A DNA stretch of 64,000 bases from NCBI GenBank assembly GCA_903858935.1, contig CAIOKO010000064.1:1-64000 (forward strand), written 5' to 3'. The number at the start of each line of letters is the position of its first letter. Within the stretch, counting starts at the first letter, position 1. The notes under the pieces were generated by a model. The model saw only the letters and a program-made list of their open reading frames with translations. It was not told the DNA's origin and searched no databases. The position numbers were made by a program, and so were the translations under genes. This document shows, one piece after another, positions 53,947 to 62,893 of this stretch. The stretch comes from an uncultured Schlesneria sp. (lineage in GTDB: Bacteria > Planctomycetota > Planctomycetia > Planctomycetales > Planctomycetaceae).

Positions 53947-56900
53947 TCAAGTCGCGCCGTGGCACTTCTTATATTTCTTGCCGCTGCCACAAGGGCAGGG
54001 GTCGTTCCGGCCAACTTTATTTCCGTAGTTCCTGATTGGATCGATCGCTGGTGCAGTTGATCCATTCTGACTTGATCGGCTTCCGCCCCCCTGTTGTTCG
54101 AGGGCTGGATGATCATCAGGAATGTCGTCAACTGGTGACTCATGAACTTGTGAGGTAATTTGCCAGCGATCTGCGGTCGGCTCGGGGATTTCGACAGCGA
54201 TCCGGAAGATCATGCCGGTGACTTGCGACGCGATCCGGTCCCACATTTGTTCGAAGGCACGCATTCCTTCACGGCGATATTCGACCTTCGGGTCTTTTTG
54301 TGCGTAACCGACCAGTCCAATCCCTGACTTCAACTGATCCATGAAATACAGGTGATCTTTCCAGGCGGTATCGAGCGTTTCGAGGACTACAGATCGTTCG
54401 GCATGGTGAATTTCGTAACGATATTTTCGTTCGAAGTCGTTCCTGAGATCACGTTCCAAAGTCGTTCGGTCCAACTCGGCTACCTTTTCTGGCGCCAGTT
54501 CCGTCCCGAATTCGTTATTAGCCCAATCGGCCAGCTCCTTTGCGGCAGCGGTATTGGTGACTCGATCGCCTGTCGCCGAGCCGACTTTTCGAAGAAGGTC
54601 TTTGCTGGATCGAGTCCCGAAGGTGGCATTCAGCAATTCTTCCAAACGCTTTGAAACTTGTTCACTGCGGGAAATAAACTGCGTACTTGTTTCCCGCAGC
54701 ATCTGGGTCAAATCGGCCTTCGATTTAGACTCGACTTGCTCCGGTGTGAGCGACGTTTGAAAACGGCCGTTCGCCCACGTTGCCAATCCTTCACGGTTGT
54801 AACGAGCCGTCCCGTTAAACTCTTGCATATAGTGAGAAAGACCGACCGAGACCGGGAACTCGATTTCTTTGCGGTGATACAGATCCGTGATTTCTTTTTG
54901 GATCAGCTCAGCAGCATCTTCCGGTGGCAAGCCTTCAAACTGACTTGCCTGCATCTCAATTCCGTACTGCTGATGCAGCCACTCGGCAAGTGATTGTCGG
55001 CCCCACTTTTCATCGAGAAATACTTCCACCGGAGTAAAGTCGTAACGGCTGATTGACTCTAATGCTCGCTGGTAAAGGTAATCGTGCAGTTTTCCAGAAT
55101 CATAGGAATCGGGGTCACCTTCGGTCAGAAAGCCTGCTTTACGAAGCTCTCGCTCGTTCGTGTTCAAACCGTAGTTGCTATTAACCCACTTTGAGAGAGC
55201 CTGCCAGTTCTGCTCGCGAGCATCGACCCCTTCCGGAATGTTGTCTTCAATCTGCTCGCGAATGCTTTCGTAAGCCTGGCGGTCCGCGCGATCCTTGAGA
55301 TAGGCCTCAAGCTGATCGGGCGCCATATCGCGCACTTCTCGCAGCTTCAGTTCCAGACCGCATTGTTGTTTGACCCAGGCGGTGACAGTCTCCCAACGAT
55401 AGTTCGGCTGCAGAAAGTATTCCGCCTTGAGCGTCAACTGTTTTTCGATCATGGCCAGAATCAGCGCCCGGCAATCTGCTCCCTCGAGCACCGACTGGCG
55501 GTACGAATAAACGCGTTTTCGCTGTTCGTCCATTACTTCGTCGTATTCGAGCAGGTGCTTTCGCTGTTCGAAGAATCGTTCTTCGACTTTCTTCTGTGAA
55601 CTTTCAATCTGACGCGTCACCAGCGTGCTTTCGATCCGCTCACCTTCCTGCATGCCGAGACGGGCCAGCCAGTCCTTCACCCATTCTCCACCAAACTTTC
55701 GCATCAAATCATCTTCGAGCGAAATGAAGAAGCGGCTGGATCCATTGTCACCCTGACGACCCGCACGACCACGCAACTGAAGGTCGATTCGGCGTGAGTC
55801 GTGACGTTCAGTCCCGAGAACGTGAAGACCACCCAGCTCGGCGACTTCGCGACCTTCGTCTTCCATCCCTTCACGCTGAGCAATCTTCTTCGTCAGATCG
55901 TTCCAGACCGACTTGGGAACATCCAGTCGAGTTGGATAGAGAGGCCGGCCGTCCTCGTTCTTCATCTGCTTGAGTTCGTCCCAGGCCAGATATTCGGGAT
56001 TGCCGCCGAGAATAATGTCGGTACCGCGACCTGCCATGTTGGTCGCAATCGTCACCGCATTTTTGCGACCCGCCTGAGCGATCGTTTCGGCTTCCCGTTC
56101 GGCATATTCGGGCTTGGCATTCAGCAGCTTGTGCTTGATGCCATTCTTGATCAGTTTGCTGCTGAGTTTTTCGGAATTCTCGATCGAGACCGTTCCGAGT
56201 AGAACCGGCCTGCCCGTAACATGGACTTCTTTGATTTCTTCAACGACCGCGTCCCACTTTTCACGTTCGGTCCGGTAAACGGCGTCAGGGTATGTAATAC
56301 GGGCGAGCGGGCGATTCGTGGGAACCGTAATCACGTCAAGGTTGTAGATTTTGACGAATTCAGCCGCTTCGGTCATGGCCGTACCGGTCATCCCGGACAG
56401 CTTTTTGTACAACTTGAAGAAGTTTTGCAGGGTGATCGTCGCGAGTGTCTGGGTCTCTTCCTTGATCCGCACTCCTTCTTTGGCCTCGACTGCCTGGTGA
56501 AGACCGTCACTCCATTGACGACCTTCCATCATGCGCCCGGTATGTTCGTCGACGATGATGATCTCGTCACCACGCACGATATAGTTCACATCCCGTTTAT
56601 AGAGATGATGAGCTCGCAAGGCGTTATCCAGAAGGTGCGGCCATTCCATGTTGCCGGCCGTATAGAAGCTTTCGACACCGGCCAGTTCTTCGGCGTAACG
56701 CACCCCTGCTTCCGTCAGGTGACAGGTGTGTTCTTTTTCCTTTACTTCGAAGTGAAGGTCACGCTGCAACTGCCGGGCGATCTTTTCGGCTTTGGGATAC
56801 TTTGTCACGTCGTCATGAGCCCGGCCCGAGATGATCAGCGGGGTACGAGCTTCGTCGATGAGGATGTTGTCGATTTCGTCGATAATCGCGTAGGTCAACT

Positions 56901-57591
56901 TTCCTTGCACCTGATCTTCGGCGAACATCTTCATGTTGTCGCGCAGGTAATCAAAGCCGAATTCATTATTCGTGCCATACGTGATATCGCAGGCATAGGC
57001 TGACTTGCGATCCGCCGTATCCATATTGGACTGGATCGCGCCGATCGTCAGGCCCAGACCCATGTGCAGCGGACCCATCCACTCCATATCGCGCTGAGCC
57101 AGATAGTCGTTGACCGTGATGACGTGGACTGACCCGGCAAGTGCATTCAGGAACGCCGGCAGAGAAGCGACCAGGGTCTTCCCTTCACCCGTTGCCATTT
57201 CCGCGATCATCCCCTGATGAAGGATGTATCCGCCGACCATCTGGACATCGTAATGACGCATCTTCAGGTAGCGTTTGCCCGCTTCGCGAACCGCGGCGAA
57301 TGCTTCAGGAAGCAGCATGTCCAGTGTTTCGCCGTCGGCAAGTCGTCGACGCATTTTGGAGGTCGTTTCGCGCAGTTCTCCGTCACTCAATTTTTCGAGA
57401 TCCGGTTCCAATCGATTGATTCGATCGAGAAACGAACCGGGAAGAATCACCGATTTCCCGCTCTTGTCGCGCGAAAAGCCAATGTTGCGAACTCGACGTT
57501 CGTTCGACGAACCGAAGATGTTCGTGATGAACCGTTCAGCTCCGCCCAGTACCAGGTTGAAGGCATCGCCGACTTTATCCAGAATTTCCAT
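53947..57591 (-). CDS. secA: Preprotein translocase ATPase SecA (extended form)
   Basis: 1214 residues against about 900 in E. coli. The motor that drives proteins through SecYEG. Walker A is [16 protein letters not shown], followed by [38 protein letters not shown] (DEID in place of the usual DEVD) and [37 protein letters not shown] follows. The C-terminus has the zinc-binding [17 protein letters not shown] tail. The extra length lies in the helical wing/scaffold part, where five modules of W-x(5)-[YFC]-G type ([55 protein letters not shown]) recur every 60-90 residues. Confidence 0.96.
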   Translation of the reverse strand: MEILDKVGDAFNLVLGGAERFITNIFGSSNERRVRNIGFSRDKSGKSVILPGSFLDRINRLEPDLEKLSDGELRETTSKMRRRLADGETLDMLLPEAFAAVREAGKRYLKMRHYDVQMVGGYILHQGMIAEMATGEGKTLVASLPAFLNALAGSVHVITVNDYLAQRDMEWMGPLHMGLGLTIGAIQSNMDTADRKSAYACDITYGTNNEFGFDYLRDNMKMFAEDQVQGKLTYAIIDEIDNILIDEARTPLIISGRAHDDVTKYPKAEKIARQLQRDLHFEVKEKEHTCHLTEAGVRYAEELAGVESFYTAGNMEWPHLLDNALRAHHLYKRDVNYIVRGDEIIIVDEHTGRMMEGRQWSDGLHQAVEAKEGVRIKEETQTLATITLQNFFKLYKKLSGMTGTAMTEAAEFVKIYNLDVITVPTNRPLARITYPDAVYRTEREKWDAVVEEIKEVHVTGRPVLLGTVSIENSEKLSSKLIKNGIKHKLLNAKPEYAEREAETIAQAGRKNAVTIATNMAGRGTDIILGGNPEYLAWDELKQMKNEDGRPLYPTRLDVPKSVWNDLTKKIAQREGMEDEGREVAELGGLHVLGTERHDSRRIDLQLRGRAGRQGDNGSSRFFISLEDDLMRKFGGEWVKDWLARLGMQEGERIESTLVTRQIESSQKKVEERFFEQRKHLLEYDEVMDEQRKRVYSYRQSVLEGADCRALILAMIEKQLTLKAEYFLQPNYRWETVTAWVKQQCGLELKLREVRDMAPDQLEAYLKDRADRQAYESIREQIEDNIPEGVDAREQNWQALSKWVNSNYGLNTNERELRKAGFLTEGDPDSYDSGKLHDYLYQRALESISRYDFTPVEVFLDEKWGRQSLAEWLHQQYGIEMQASQFEGLPPEDAAELIQKEITDLYHRKEIEFPVSVGLSHYMQEFNGTARYNREGLATWANGRFQTSLTPEQVESKSKADLTQMLRETSTQFISRSEQVSKRLEELLNATFGTRSSKDLLRKVGSATGDRVTNTAAAKELADWANNEFGTELAPEKVAELDRTTLERDLRNDFERKYRYEIHHAERSVVLETLDTAWKDHLYFMDQLKSGIGLVGYAQKDPKVEYRREGMRAFEQMWDRIASQVTGMIFRIAVEIPEPTADRWQITSQVHESPVDDIPDDHPALEQQGGGSRSSQNGSTAPAIDPIRNYGNKVGRNDPCPCGSGKKYKKCHGAT

Positions 57592-58110
57592 GATTCATCC
57601 GTTGAGTAACAAGCTGCGCAAACCGTGTCAGATTCCAAGCAAAACTTGGACTTAATCACATTGGACACATGAGACTTGCGCTTTCCATTAACGACCTTAG
57701 CAGGCTTCCTGCCACCAAAATTCCTGCCAGCCTGACAGGGGACACAGCCTGGTCAGCCATGCCAAATGACTGGTTCGGTTGCCGAAACCGCCAGAACGAT
57801 TCGATCGATGCGACGTAACTTCCTTGCCAGGCGCAGTTTATTTGGCTGTCCAAACCGGGTCAATGCCGCTCCGCGCCGTGACAAAACTCGACCCAGATTA
57901 CCAATACGCAACCGTTATGCCACAAATCCCCTGTTTGCAATCTCTGCACCGGAAATCGTCGGGCTTTGTCGAACACCTGACTTACTTGTGCCACCGCTTG
58001 ACCGTCCCCGGTCAAGCGGTGCTCTTCGACGAAAGTAAAGAAAAGTCACTGCTTCTCCGAAGACTCCGATGCCGTGGCACAGAAACCCAATCGAAAAATC
58101 TCGCAAAGTA
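57592..58110. other. Intergenic region upstream of secA with a family A repeat
   Basis: Besides the repeat at 57988-58080 there is no gene I believe in. The plus-strand frames are short and lack domain-like sequence. The secA promoter should lie at 57592-57800; no convincing boxes seen. Confidence 0.5.
57988..58080 (+). repeat. Palindromic dispersed repeat, family A copy 4
   Basis: GTGCCACCGCTTGACCG-TCCC-CGGTCAAGCGGTGCTCTTCG...TCTCCGAAGACTCC...GCCGTGGCAC. Inner hairpin perfect (CGCTTGACCG / CGGTCAAGCG); A-to-G changes are matched in both arms. Confidence 0.8.
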
Positions 58111-59475
58111 CTATGGTTTAACGATCGTTCCATCCCGGCGACGCAGAGTGCCCCAGCGGAAATCGAAAGAAGGATCGTCGGTTACAGGAAATTTTGCCGC
58201 AAGCTTCTCGTCCATCTCGATTCCAAAGCCAGGTTTGTCGCTCGCATAGAAATAACCTCCCTTGAGCTCCGGACAACCGGGGAAGACATCCTGTTCAGCC
58301 TGAGTGAACAGTCGAGCCTCCTGAATCCCGAAATTCGGTATCGCCAGGTCGAGATGCACATTGCAGGCGTGTCCCACGGGCGAGACGTCACCAGGTCCGT
58401 GCCACGCCGTCCGGACCGCGAAGAATTCACAAAAGGCGGCGATCTTGCGAGCCATCGTCAGACCACCCACCTGTGAAACATGAATCCGAATAAAATCGAT
58501 CAACCGCTCCGATATCAGAGGAACCCATTCGTTGGGATTGTTGAATAACTCCCCCATCGCGATTGGAGTGCTGGTCTGTTGCCGCAATTGTTTAAAGTAT
58601 CCTGCGTCCTCTGGCGAAAACGGGTCTTCCATGAAATAGGGTTTAAATTTTTCCACGTCTTTCACGAGTTGAATGGCCAGCACCGGAGGGACGCGTTCAT
58701 GAATGTCGTGCAATAATTCGACGTCGTCGCCAAGCCTGTTTCGAATGTGTTCAAAAAGTTTTGGGACTAACCTGACATAGGGTCCTGGTTCCCAGACATC
58801 GACCCGTCGGTTTGATGGGGCTGGTTCATCGACGGCGCTGGTCGCACCTCCAGAACCGTACGTTGCCAATCCAGGAACAGAACACTGAATTCGAATATGT
58901 CGATAGCCTTCGGATTGGAATCTGGCGACCGATTCTTCCACGTCCTGAAACGTCTTTCCCGAAGCATGACGGTAGGTATCAACCGCTTCGCGACATTTTC
59001 CTCCTAGCAATTGATAAAGCGGTAAATTTGCCCGCTTGCCAAGGATGTCCCAAAGAGCCATATCAACGCCGGAAAGCGCGTTTCCTAGTACGGGTCCGTT
59101 TCGCCAATACGAGCTGACGAACGACGACTGCCAGATATCTTCGATGCGAGTCGCATCTTTACCGATCAGAAACGGTTTCAAGAATGTCTCGACCGCCGTT
59201 TCCACAGCCCGGGCACGCTGAGTGAACGTCGCACAGCCCAGGCCATAAAGACCTGGTTCATTCGTCATCACCCTCACCACAACCAGACGAATCTTTGCCG
59301 GTGCGGTAAGAAACGTTTTGACGTCAGTGATTCGCAGCGGGGGCGTCCCCCGAGCCGCCTCTTCGGCGATGGTGAGGGGTTTATCGTCTGCCCCAAACGC
59401 GCTGCGGACCAGCCATGGAAGTCCGATGGCACCCGAACCGAATACCGATGATTTCAGCCAGTCGCGTCGATGCAT
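58111..59475 (-). CDS. Enolase-superfamily dehydratase (ManD/RspA-like), Tat-exported
   Basis: 454 residues with twin-arginine signal HRRDWLKSSVFGSGAIGLPW. Mandelate racemase/muconate lactonizing fold of the ManD group: VDTYRHASGKTFQDVEESVARF, EGYRHIRIQC, LLHDIHERVPPVLAIQLVKDVE with a metal Asp, YFMEDPFSPEDAG with metal Glu, IAMGELFNNPNEW and TAWHGPGDVSPVGHACNVHLD with the catalytic-type His. It dehydrates an acid sugar such as mannonate or gluconate; exact substrate unknown. Its presence in the periplasm is unusual for the family but common in planctomycetes. Confidence 0.9.
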   Translation of the reverse strand: MHRRDWLKSSVFGSGAIGLPWLVRSAFGADDKPLTIAEEAARGTPPLRITDVKTFLTAPAKIRLVVVRVMTNEPGLYGLGCATFTQRARAVETAVETFLKPFLIGKDATRIEDIWQSSFVSSYWRNGPVLGNALSGVDMALWDILGKRANLPLYQLLGGKCREAVDTYRHASGKTFQDVEESVARFQSEGYRHIRIQCSVPGLATYGSGGATSAVDEPAPSNRRVDVWEPGPYVRLVPKLFEHIRNRLGDDVELLHDIHERVPPVLAIQLVKDVEKFKPYFMEDPFSPEDAGYFKQLRQQTSTPIAMGELFNNPNEWVPLISERLIDFIRIHVSQVGGLTMARKIAAFCEFFAVRTAWHGPGDVSPVGHACNVHLDLAIPNFGIQEARLFTQAEQDVFPGCPELKGGYFYASDKPGFGIEMDEKLAAKFPVTDDPSFDFRWGTLRRRDGTIVKP

Positions 59476-59752
59476 GAGATCATTCTCCGTTATCGTTGGT
59501 CTACAAGATGATGTTGGCCGGTCCGTTTCGGCGAACTGGTGACGAGAGAGATGCTGAAACTTTAGCTACGTGATTGTCGAAGATTGCCAGGATTTACGAC
59601 GAACTTCAATGGGTATCACTGTGAATCCAGGCTTTGAGGGTGCACGAAGCGTGATCATCGGATTACCATTTCAGCTCGTCCGAAACGTTCGAAAATACTG
59701 CCGCAAGCCGACGGCGACTGATTTGCATTCTTGTCTCAAGGGAACTTCATTC

Positions 59753-61345
59753 ATGTTTCATACTGTCGCCCTGGAAAAATTTCTGCGATCGGTAGTTCCA
59801 CGTCGCCAAATTCTCGGACTGGCGATTTGTTTACTTTGTTTGAAGGTCGGTGTTGCACAGGAAACGCTGGTCGGTGGCATCGAACGAGTCACCCAGCAGC
59901 CACATTTCAAACACGCTCATTGGGGAGCATTATTCGTCGACCTGAATTCGGGAGAAGTGGTCTTTGAGCGGAATGCGGACAAACTGTTTGTCCCCGCATC
60001 AACAACAAAACTCTTTTCGGTCGCCAGTGCTCTTGATGCCCTTGGTGCGGACTATCGGTTTCTGACCCCGGTCGTCAGAAAAGGCGAGATCTCGGAAACG
60101 GGCGAGTTAAAAGGCGATTTGATCCTGGTCGCCTCGGGGGATCTCAGTTTTGGTGGCCGAACTACCCCGGAAGGAAAGATCGCTTTCACGAATGGGGACC
60201 ACACCTATGCCAATGGAAATCCCGATGCGGAACTGACCGAACCTGATCCGTTGGCAGGCTTGAACCATCTGGCGAAGCAGGTCGCGTCGGCGGGAATCAA
60301 ACGAGTTCGCGGTGACGTGCTGATCGACGATCGATTGTTTGAACGAGCCGAATCGTCTGGAAGCGGACCGACCCGAGTCTCACCCTGCTCGATCAATGAC
60401 AATGTCGTCGACATCGTGATCACACCCTCCGAAGTCGGGCAGTTGGCAAAATGGACCTCGCGACCTCAAACGGCGGTAATTCAGATCGAATCGAAAATCG
60501 TCACGGTCGAGGCTGACAAACCGCTGGAAATCATGCTTCGTGATGTCGGGCAAGGACGAATTTCGGTGTCTGGACAAATTCCAAAAGGACATAAGCCGGT
60601 CCTGAGGGTGCAAGAAGTTCCCGATTCTGTTGCCTTCGCCCGGACGCTCTTCATCGAAGCGTTGCAGCGAGCGGGGGTCACTGTCGATGCCCCGACGTTA
60701 GGTGATTCGCCGTCACTGTCGTTGCCAGGTTCAGCCGAAGTCAAAACGCTGCCGCAGGTTGCCGTGCTGACATCACTACCGTTTTCAGAATCTGCCAAAC
60801 TGATTCTGAAGGTCAGTCACAACCTGCAGGCGAGTACGCTCCCCTTACTCGTGGCAGTGAAGAATGGTGAACGAACACTCGCGGCGGGACTGAAACGACA
60901 GCATACATTTCTGAAGCAGGCAGGAGTCGATGTCGACACGATATCGTTTGCAGGAGGTGCCGGTGGAGCAAGGGGCGATTACACGACACCACGAGCCTCG
61001 GTTCAATTACTGACTTATCTGTCGAAGCGACCTGATTTCCCTGCGTACAAAGACGCGCTTCCCCGGTTGGGTGTCGACGGCACGCTGGCAAAGAATGTTC
61101 CGCCGGAAAGTCCAGCTCGAGACAATGTGCAGGCAAAAACAGGAACACTCTACGCCGACAACACGATGAACGGTGCAACGTTAATGACAAGCAAAGCCCT
61201 CGCAGGCTACATGACAACAGCAAAAGGCCGGAGTCTGGTCTTCGCTCTGTTCGTCAACAACGCCCACATTCGCGACGGGATCACAACAAAAACGTTCGGC
61301 GACGACTTAGGCAAAATCTGCGAAAACGTTTACCTGCACCAATAG
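59753..61345 (+). CDS. dacB: D-alanyl-D-alanine carboxypeptidase/endopeptidase (PBP4, S13 family)
   Basis: 530 residues from ATG 59753, with AAGGGAA 8 bases upstream; the longer frame from 59570 lacks coding character. A signal peptide (RQILGLAICLLCLKVGVAQE) precedes the S13 domain. SxxK is PASTTKLFSVASALDALG, SxN is KVSHNLQASTLPLLV and KTG is NVQAKTGTLYADNTMNG. GDLILVASGDLSFGG and FAGGAGGARGDYTTP are also typical. It trims or cuts peptidoglycan cross-links, so this gene agrees with planctomycetes having peptidoglycan. Confidence 0.93.
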   Translation: MFHTVALEKFLRSVVPRRQILGLAICLLCLKVGVAQETLVGGIERVTQQPHFKHAHWGALFVDLNSGEVVFERNADKLFVPASTTKLFSVASALDALGADYRFLTPVVRKGEISETGELKGDLILVASGDLSFGGRTTPEGKIAFTNGDHTYANGNPDAELTEPDPLAGLNHLAKQVASAGIKRVRGDVLIDDRLFERAESSGSGPTRVSPCSINDNVVDIVITPSEVGQLAKWTSRPQTAVIQIESKIVTVEADKPLEIMLRDVGQGRISVSGQIPKGHKPVLRVQEVPDSVAFARTLFIEALQRAGVTVDAPTLGDSPSLSLPGSAEVKTLPQVAVLTSLPFSESAKLILKVSHNLQASTLPLLVAVKNGERTLAAGLKRQHTFLKQAGVDVDTISFAGGAGGARGDYTTPRASVQLLTYLSKRPDFPAYKDALPRLGVDGTLAKNVPPESPARDNVQAKTGTLYADNTMNGATLMTSKALAGYMTTAKGRSLVFALFVNNAHIRDGITTKTFGDDLGKICENVYLHQ

Positions 61346-61453
61346 TGTTCTTCTTAGTCCTGTAGTGTGGGACGAGTCTTCGACTTCATTTTCCCTCATT
61401 TCGTCGTGGGTTTCACCGAAATATCATCGAATTGGAAAGAAAGAAGAAAGAAT

Positions 61454-62374
61454 ATGAGGAACATTCTTCGTTTGCCTTTCGTCATCCTCACCACCGCAGT
61501 TTTACAGTTAATAACGGTGGCCCAGGCTGACGACTACGAGCTTGAAGTGATCGGTGACCTTCCGCTGGGAAAGCTTGCGTTTGTAACCAGTGGTGCGTTC
61601 GGACGTACGGGAACAATCGTTGTCGTTGGACAAGAGGCGAAAGGCTTTACCGGTGATCGTCCGGAATTCATCGACGGTGGCAAGAAGATCATCTACTCCA
61701 ATCAACGGGGGCGCACTTCCGCTTTGTACGTCCGTAACCTGTCGGACGATTCAATCGAGGAGATTTCGACCGGCATGCCAGACTTCGATCTGGATTCCCC
61801 CTCGCTGTCCCAGTCTGGAAAGAAATTGGCGTTTGTTGCCTGGCCAGCAGGTCGTAAGTCTTGCCACATCCATGTTGCTGACACGGATGGGTCTCACTCG
61901 CGGCAATTGACCGAGGGTGAGCATCACAACTGGGGTCCTCGATGGTCCCCCGACGGAACGAAGATCGTGTTTGAATCGACTCGCGACGATGAACGGCAAA
62001 TTTATGTGATGGACGCCGACGGTCAGAATCAAATCAATCTCTCCAACGATAAAAAGATGAGTCATGCTCCATCCTGGTCACCAGACGGAACGCACATTGC
62101 CTATATGTCTGGTAGCGAAAATAAGACCTGCAGTATCTACGTCATGAAGAACGACGGGACAGAAAAGCAGAACATCAGTCACAGCTTGACTCGCGACTCC
62201 GAACCAACATGGTCATCGGATTCAAAGTGGATTGCATTTACACGAACTGCTTCGAAGCCTCCAGGACCCGAGACCATGGATATCTGGATCATGAGGCGCG
62301 ACGGGCTGGAACAGCGTCAGATCACCCGCAACACCGTGCGAATGTCGTCTTACGAGCCAAACTGGTCCCGCTAA
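61454..62374 (+). CDS. TolB-like PD40 beta-propeller, exported
   Basis: 306 residues from ATG 61454, with an AAGAAAG tract upstream. A signal peptide (NILRLPFVILTTAVLQLITVAQADD) precedes six PD40-type blades: RPEFIDGGKKIIYSNQRG, SPSLSQSGKKLAFVAWPAG, GPRWSPDGTKIVFESTRDD, APSWSPDGTHIAYMSGSENK, EPTWSSDSKWIAFTRTASK and others, each followed by an IYVMxxDGxxxxxI strand. It lacks the N-terminal TolB domain, so it is not TolB proper. Possible periplasmic binding protein. Confidence 0.85.
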   Translation: MRNILRLPFVILTTAVLQLITVAQADDYELEVIGDLPLGKLAFVTSGAFGRTGTIVVVGQEAKGFTGDRPEFIDGGKKIIYSNQRGRTSALYVRNLSDDSIEEISTGMPDFDLDSPSLSQSGKKLAFVAWPAGRKSCHIHVADTDGSHSRQLTEGEHHNWGPRWSPDGTKIVFESTRDDERQIYVMDADGQNQINLSNDKKMSHAPSWSPDGTHIAYMSGSENKTCSIYVMKNDGTEKQNISHSLTRDSEPTWSSDSKWIAFTRTASKPPGPETMDIWIMRRDGLEQRQITRNTVRMSSYEPNWSR

Positions 62375-62425
62375 ACAGGCCTAGAAATGGCGTGGCTCCA
62401 AAACAAATCGCGAGGTTCACGTTCT

Positions 62426-62523
62426 GGGGTCGGGCGTTCAAATTTCAAAATTGGCCGATCACGCGATCTCCAACGGCAAAGTTATTCAGTCGGCCAATTT
62501 TGAAATTTGAGCATCCGAACCCC
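62426..62523. repeat. Palindromic dispersed repeat, family B copy 2
   Basis: GGGGTCGGGCGTTCAAATTTCA and AATTGGCCGA continue on one side; TCGGCCAATT and TTGAAATTTGAGCATCCG on the other close the palindrome, 98 bp in total. It shares its outer ends with 50534-50571 but has a longer middle. Confidence 0.75.
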
Positions 62524-62530
62524 TTCCAGA

Positions 62531-62683
62531 TCATTTCGCCACGTACATTGTTTTCCCGTCATTAATCGTCTCGACCACTTTGATTTCCTTGATCCAGTTT
62601 CCGTTAAGATCAAATGACGTTCGGTAATTTCGCGTATTAAAATACACGAATTGACTTGTCAACGCGAAAACGACTTCCCTATT
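62531..62683 (-). pseudogene. Possible C-terminal gene remnant
   Basis: A 50-codon open stretch without a good start reads NREVVFALTSQFVYFNTRNYR, then TSFDLNGNWIKEIKVVETIN and DGKTMYVAK before a TGA. The sequence looks like real protein, but a stop lies just upstream. Likely the tail of a decayed gene or one with a frameshift; no family recognised. Confidence 0.3.
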
Positions 62684-62893
62684 CTAAACCCATCACGCGA
62701 CGCGCGGTAAAAGATGCTGCGCGTTTGGGCAGTGTGCTGGGGAAATTGGATGTTTTAATTGTTGTGTTTGGCGATCATCGCATCGCAACATGTTTCCGGG
62801 TAATTAATTGCGACTATGATCGAATGCTGATGGGAATCACGGCACAATGTTTGCCAATAGTGATTGGTTGAACAAATTTTAGGCGGACATATC

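Larger units (their letters stand above)
62375..62893. other. Intergenic region with a family B repeat and a gene remnant
   Basis: Holds the palindrome at 62426-62523 and a short coding-like stretch on the minus strand at 62531-62683. The rest (62690-62893) shows nothing recognisable apart from the upstream region of the PEP carboxylase gene. Confidence 0.5.

Noticed and set aside
57779-58249. 156-codon plus-strand ORF upstream of secA
   Set aside because: It crosses a family A repeat and the ManD gene end; no protein-like motif.
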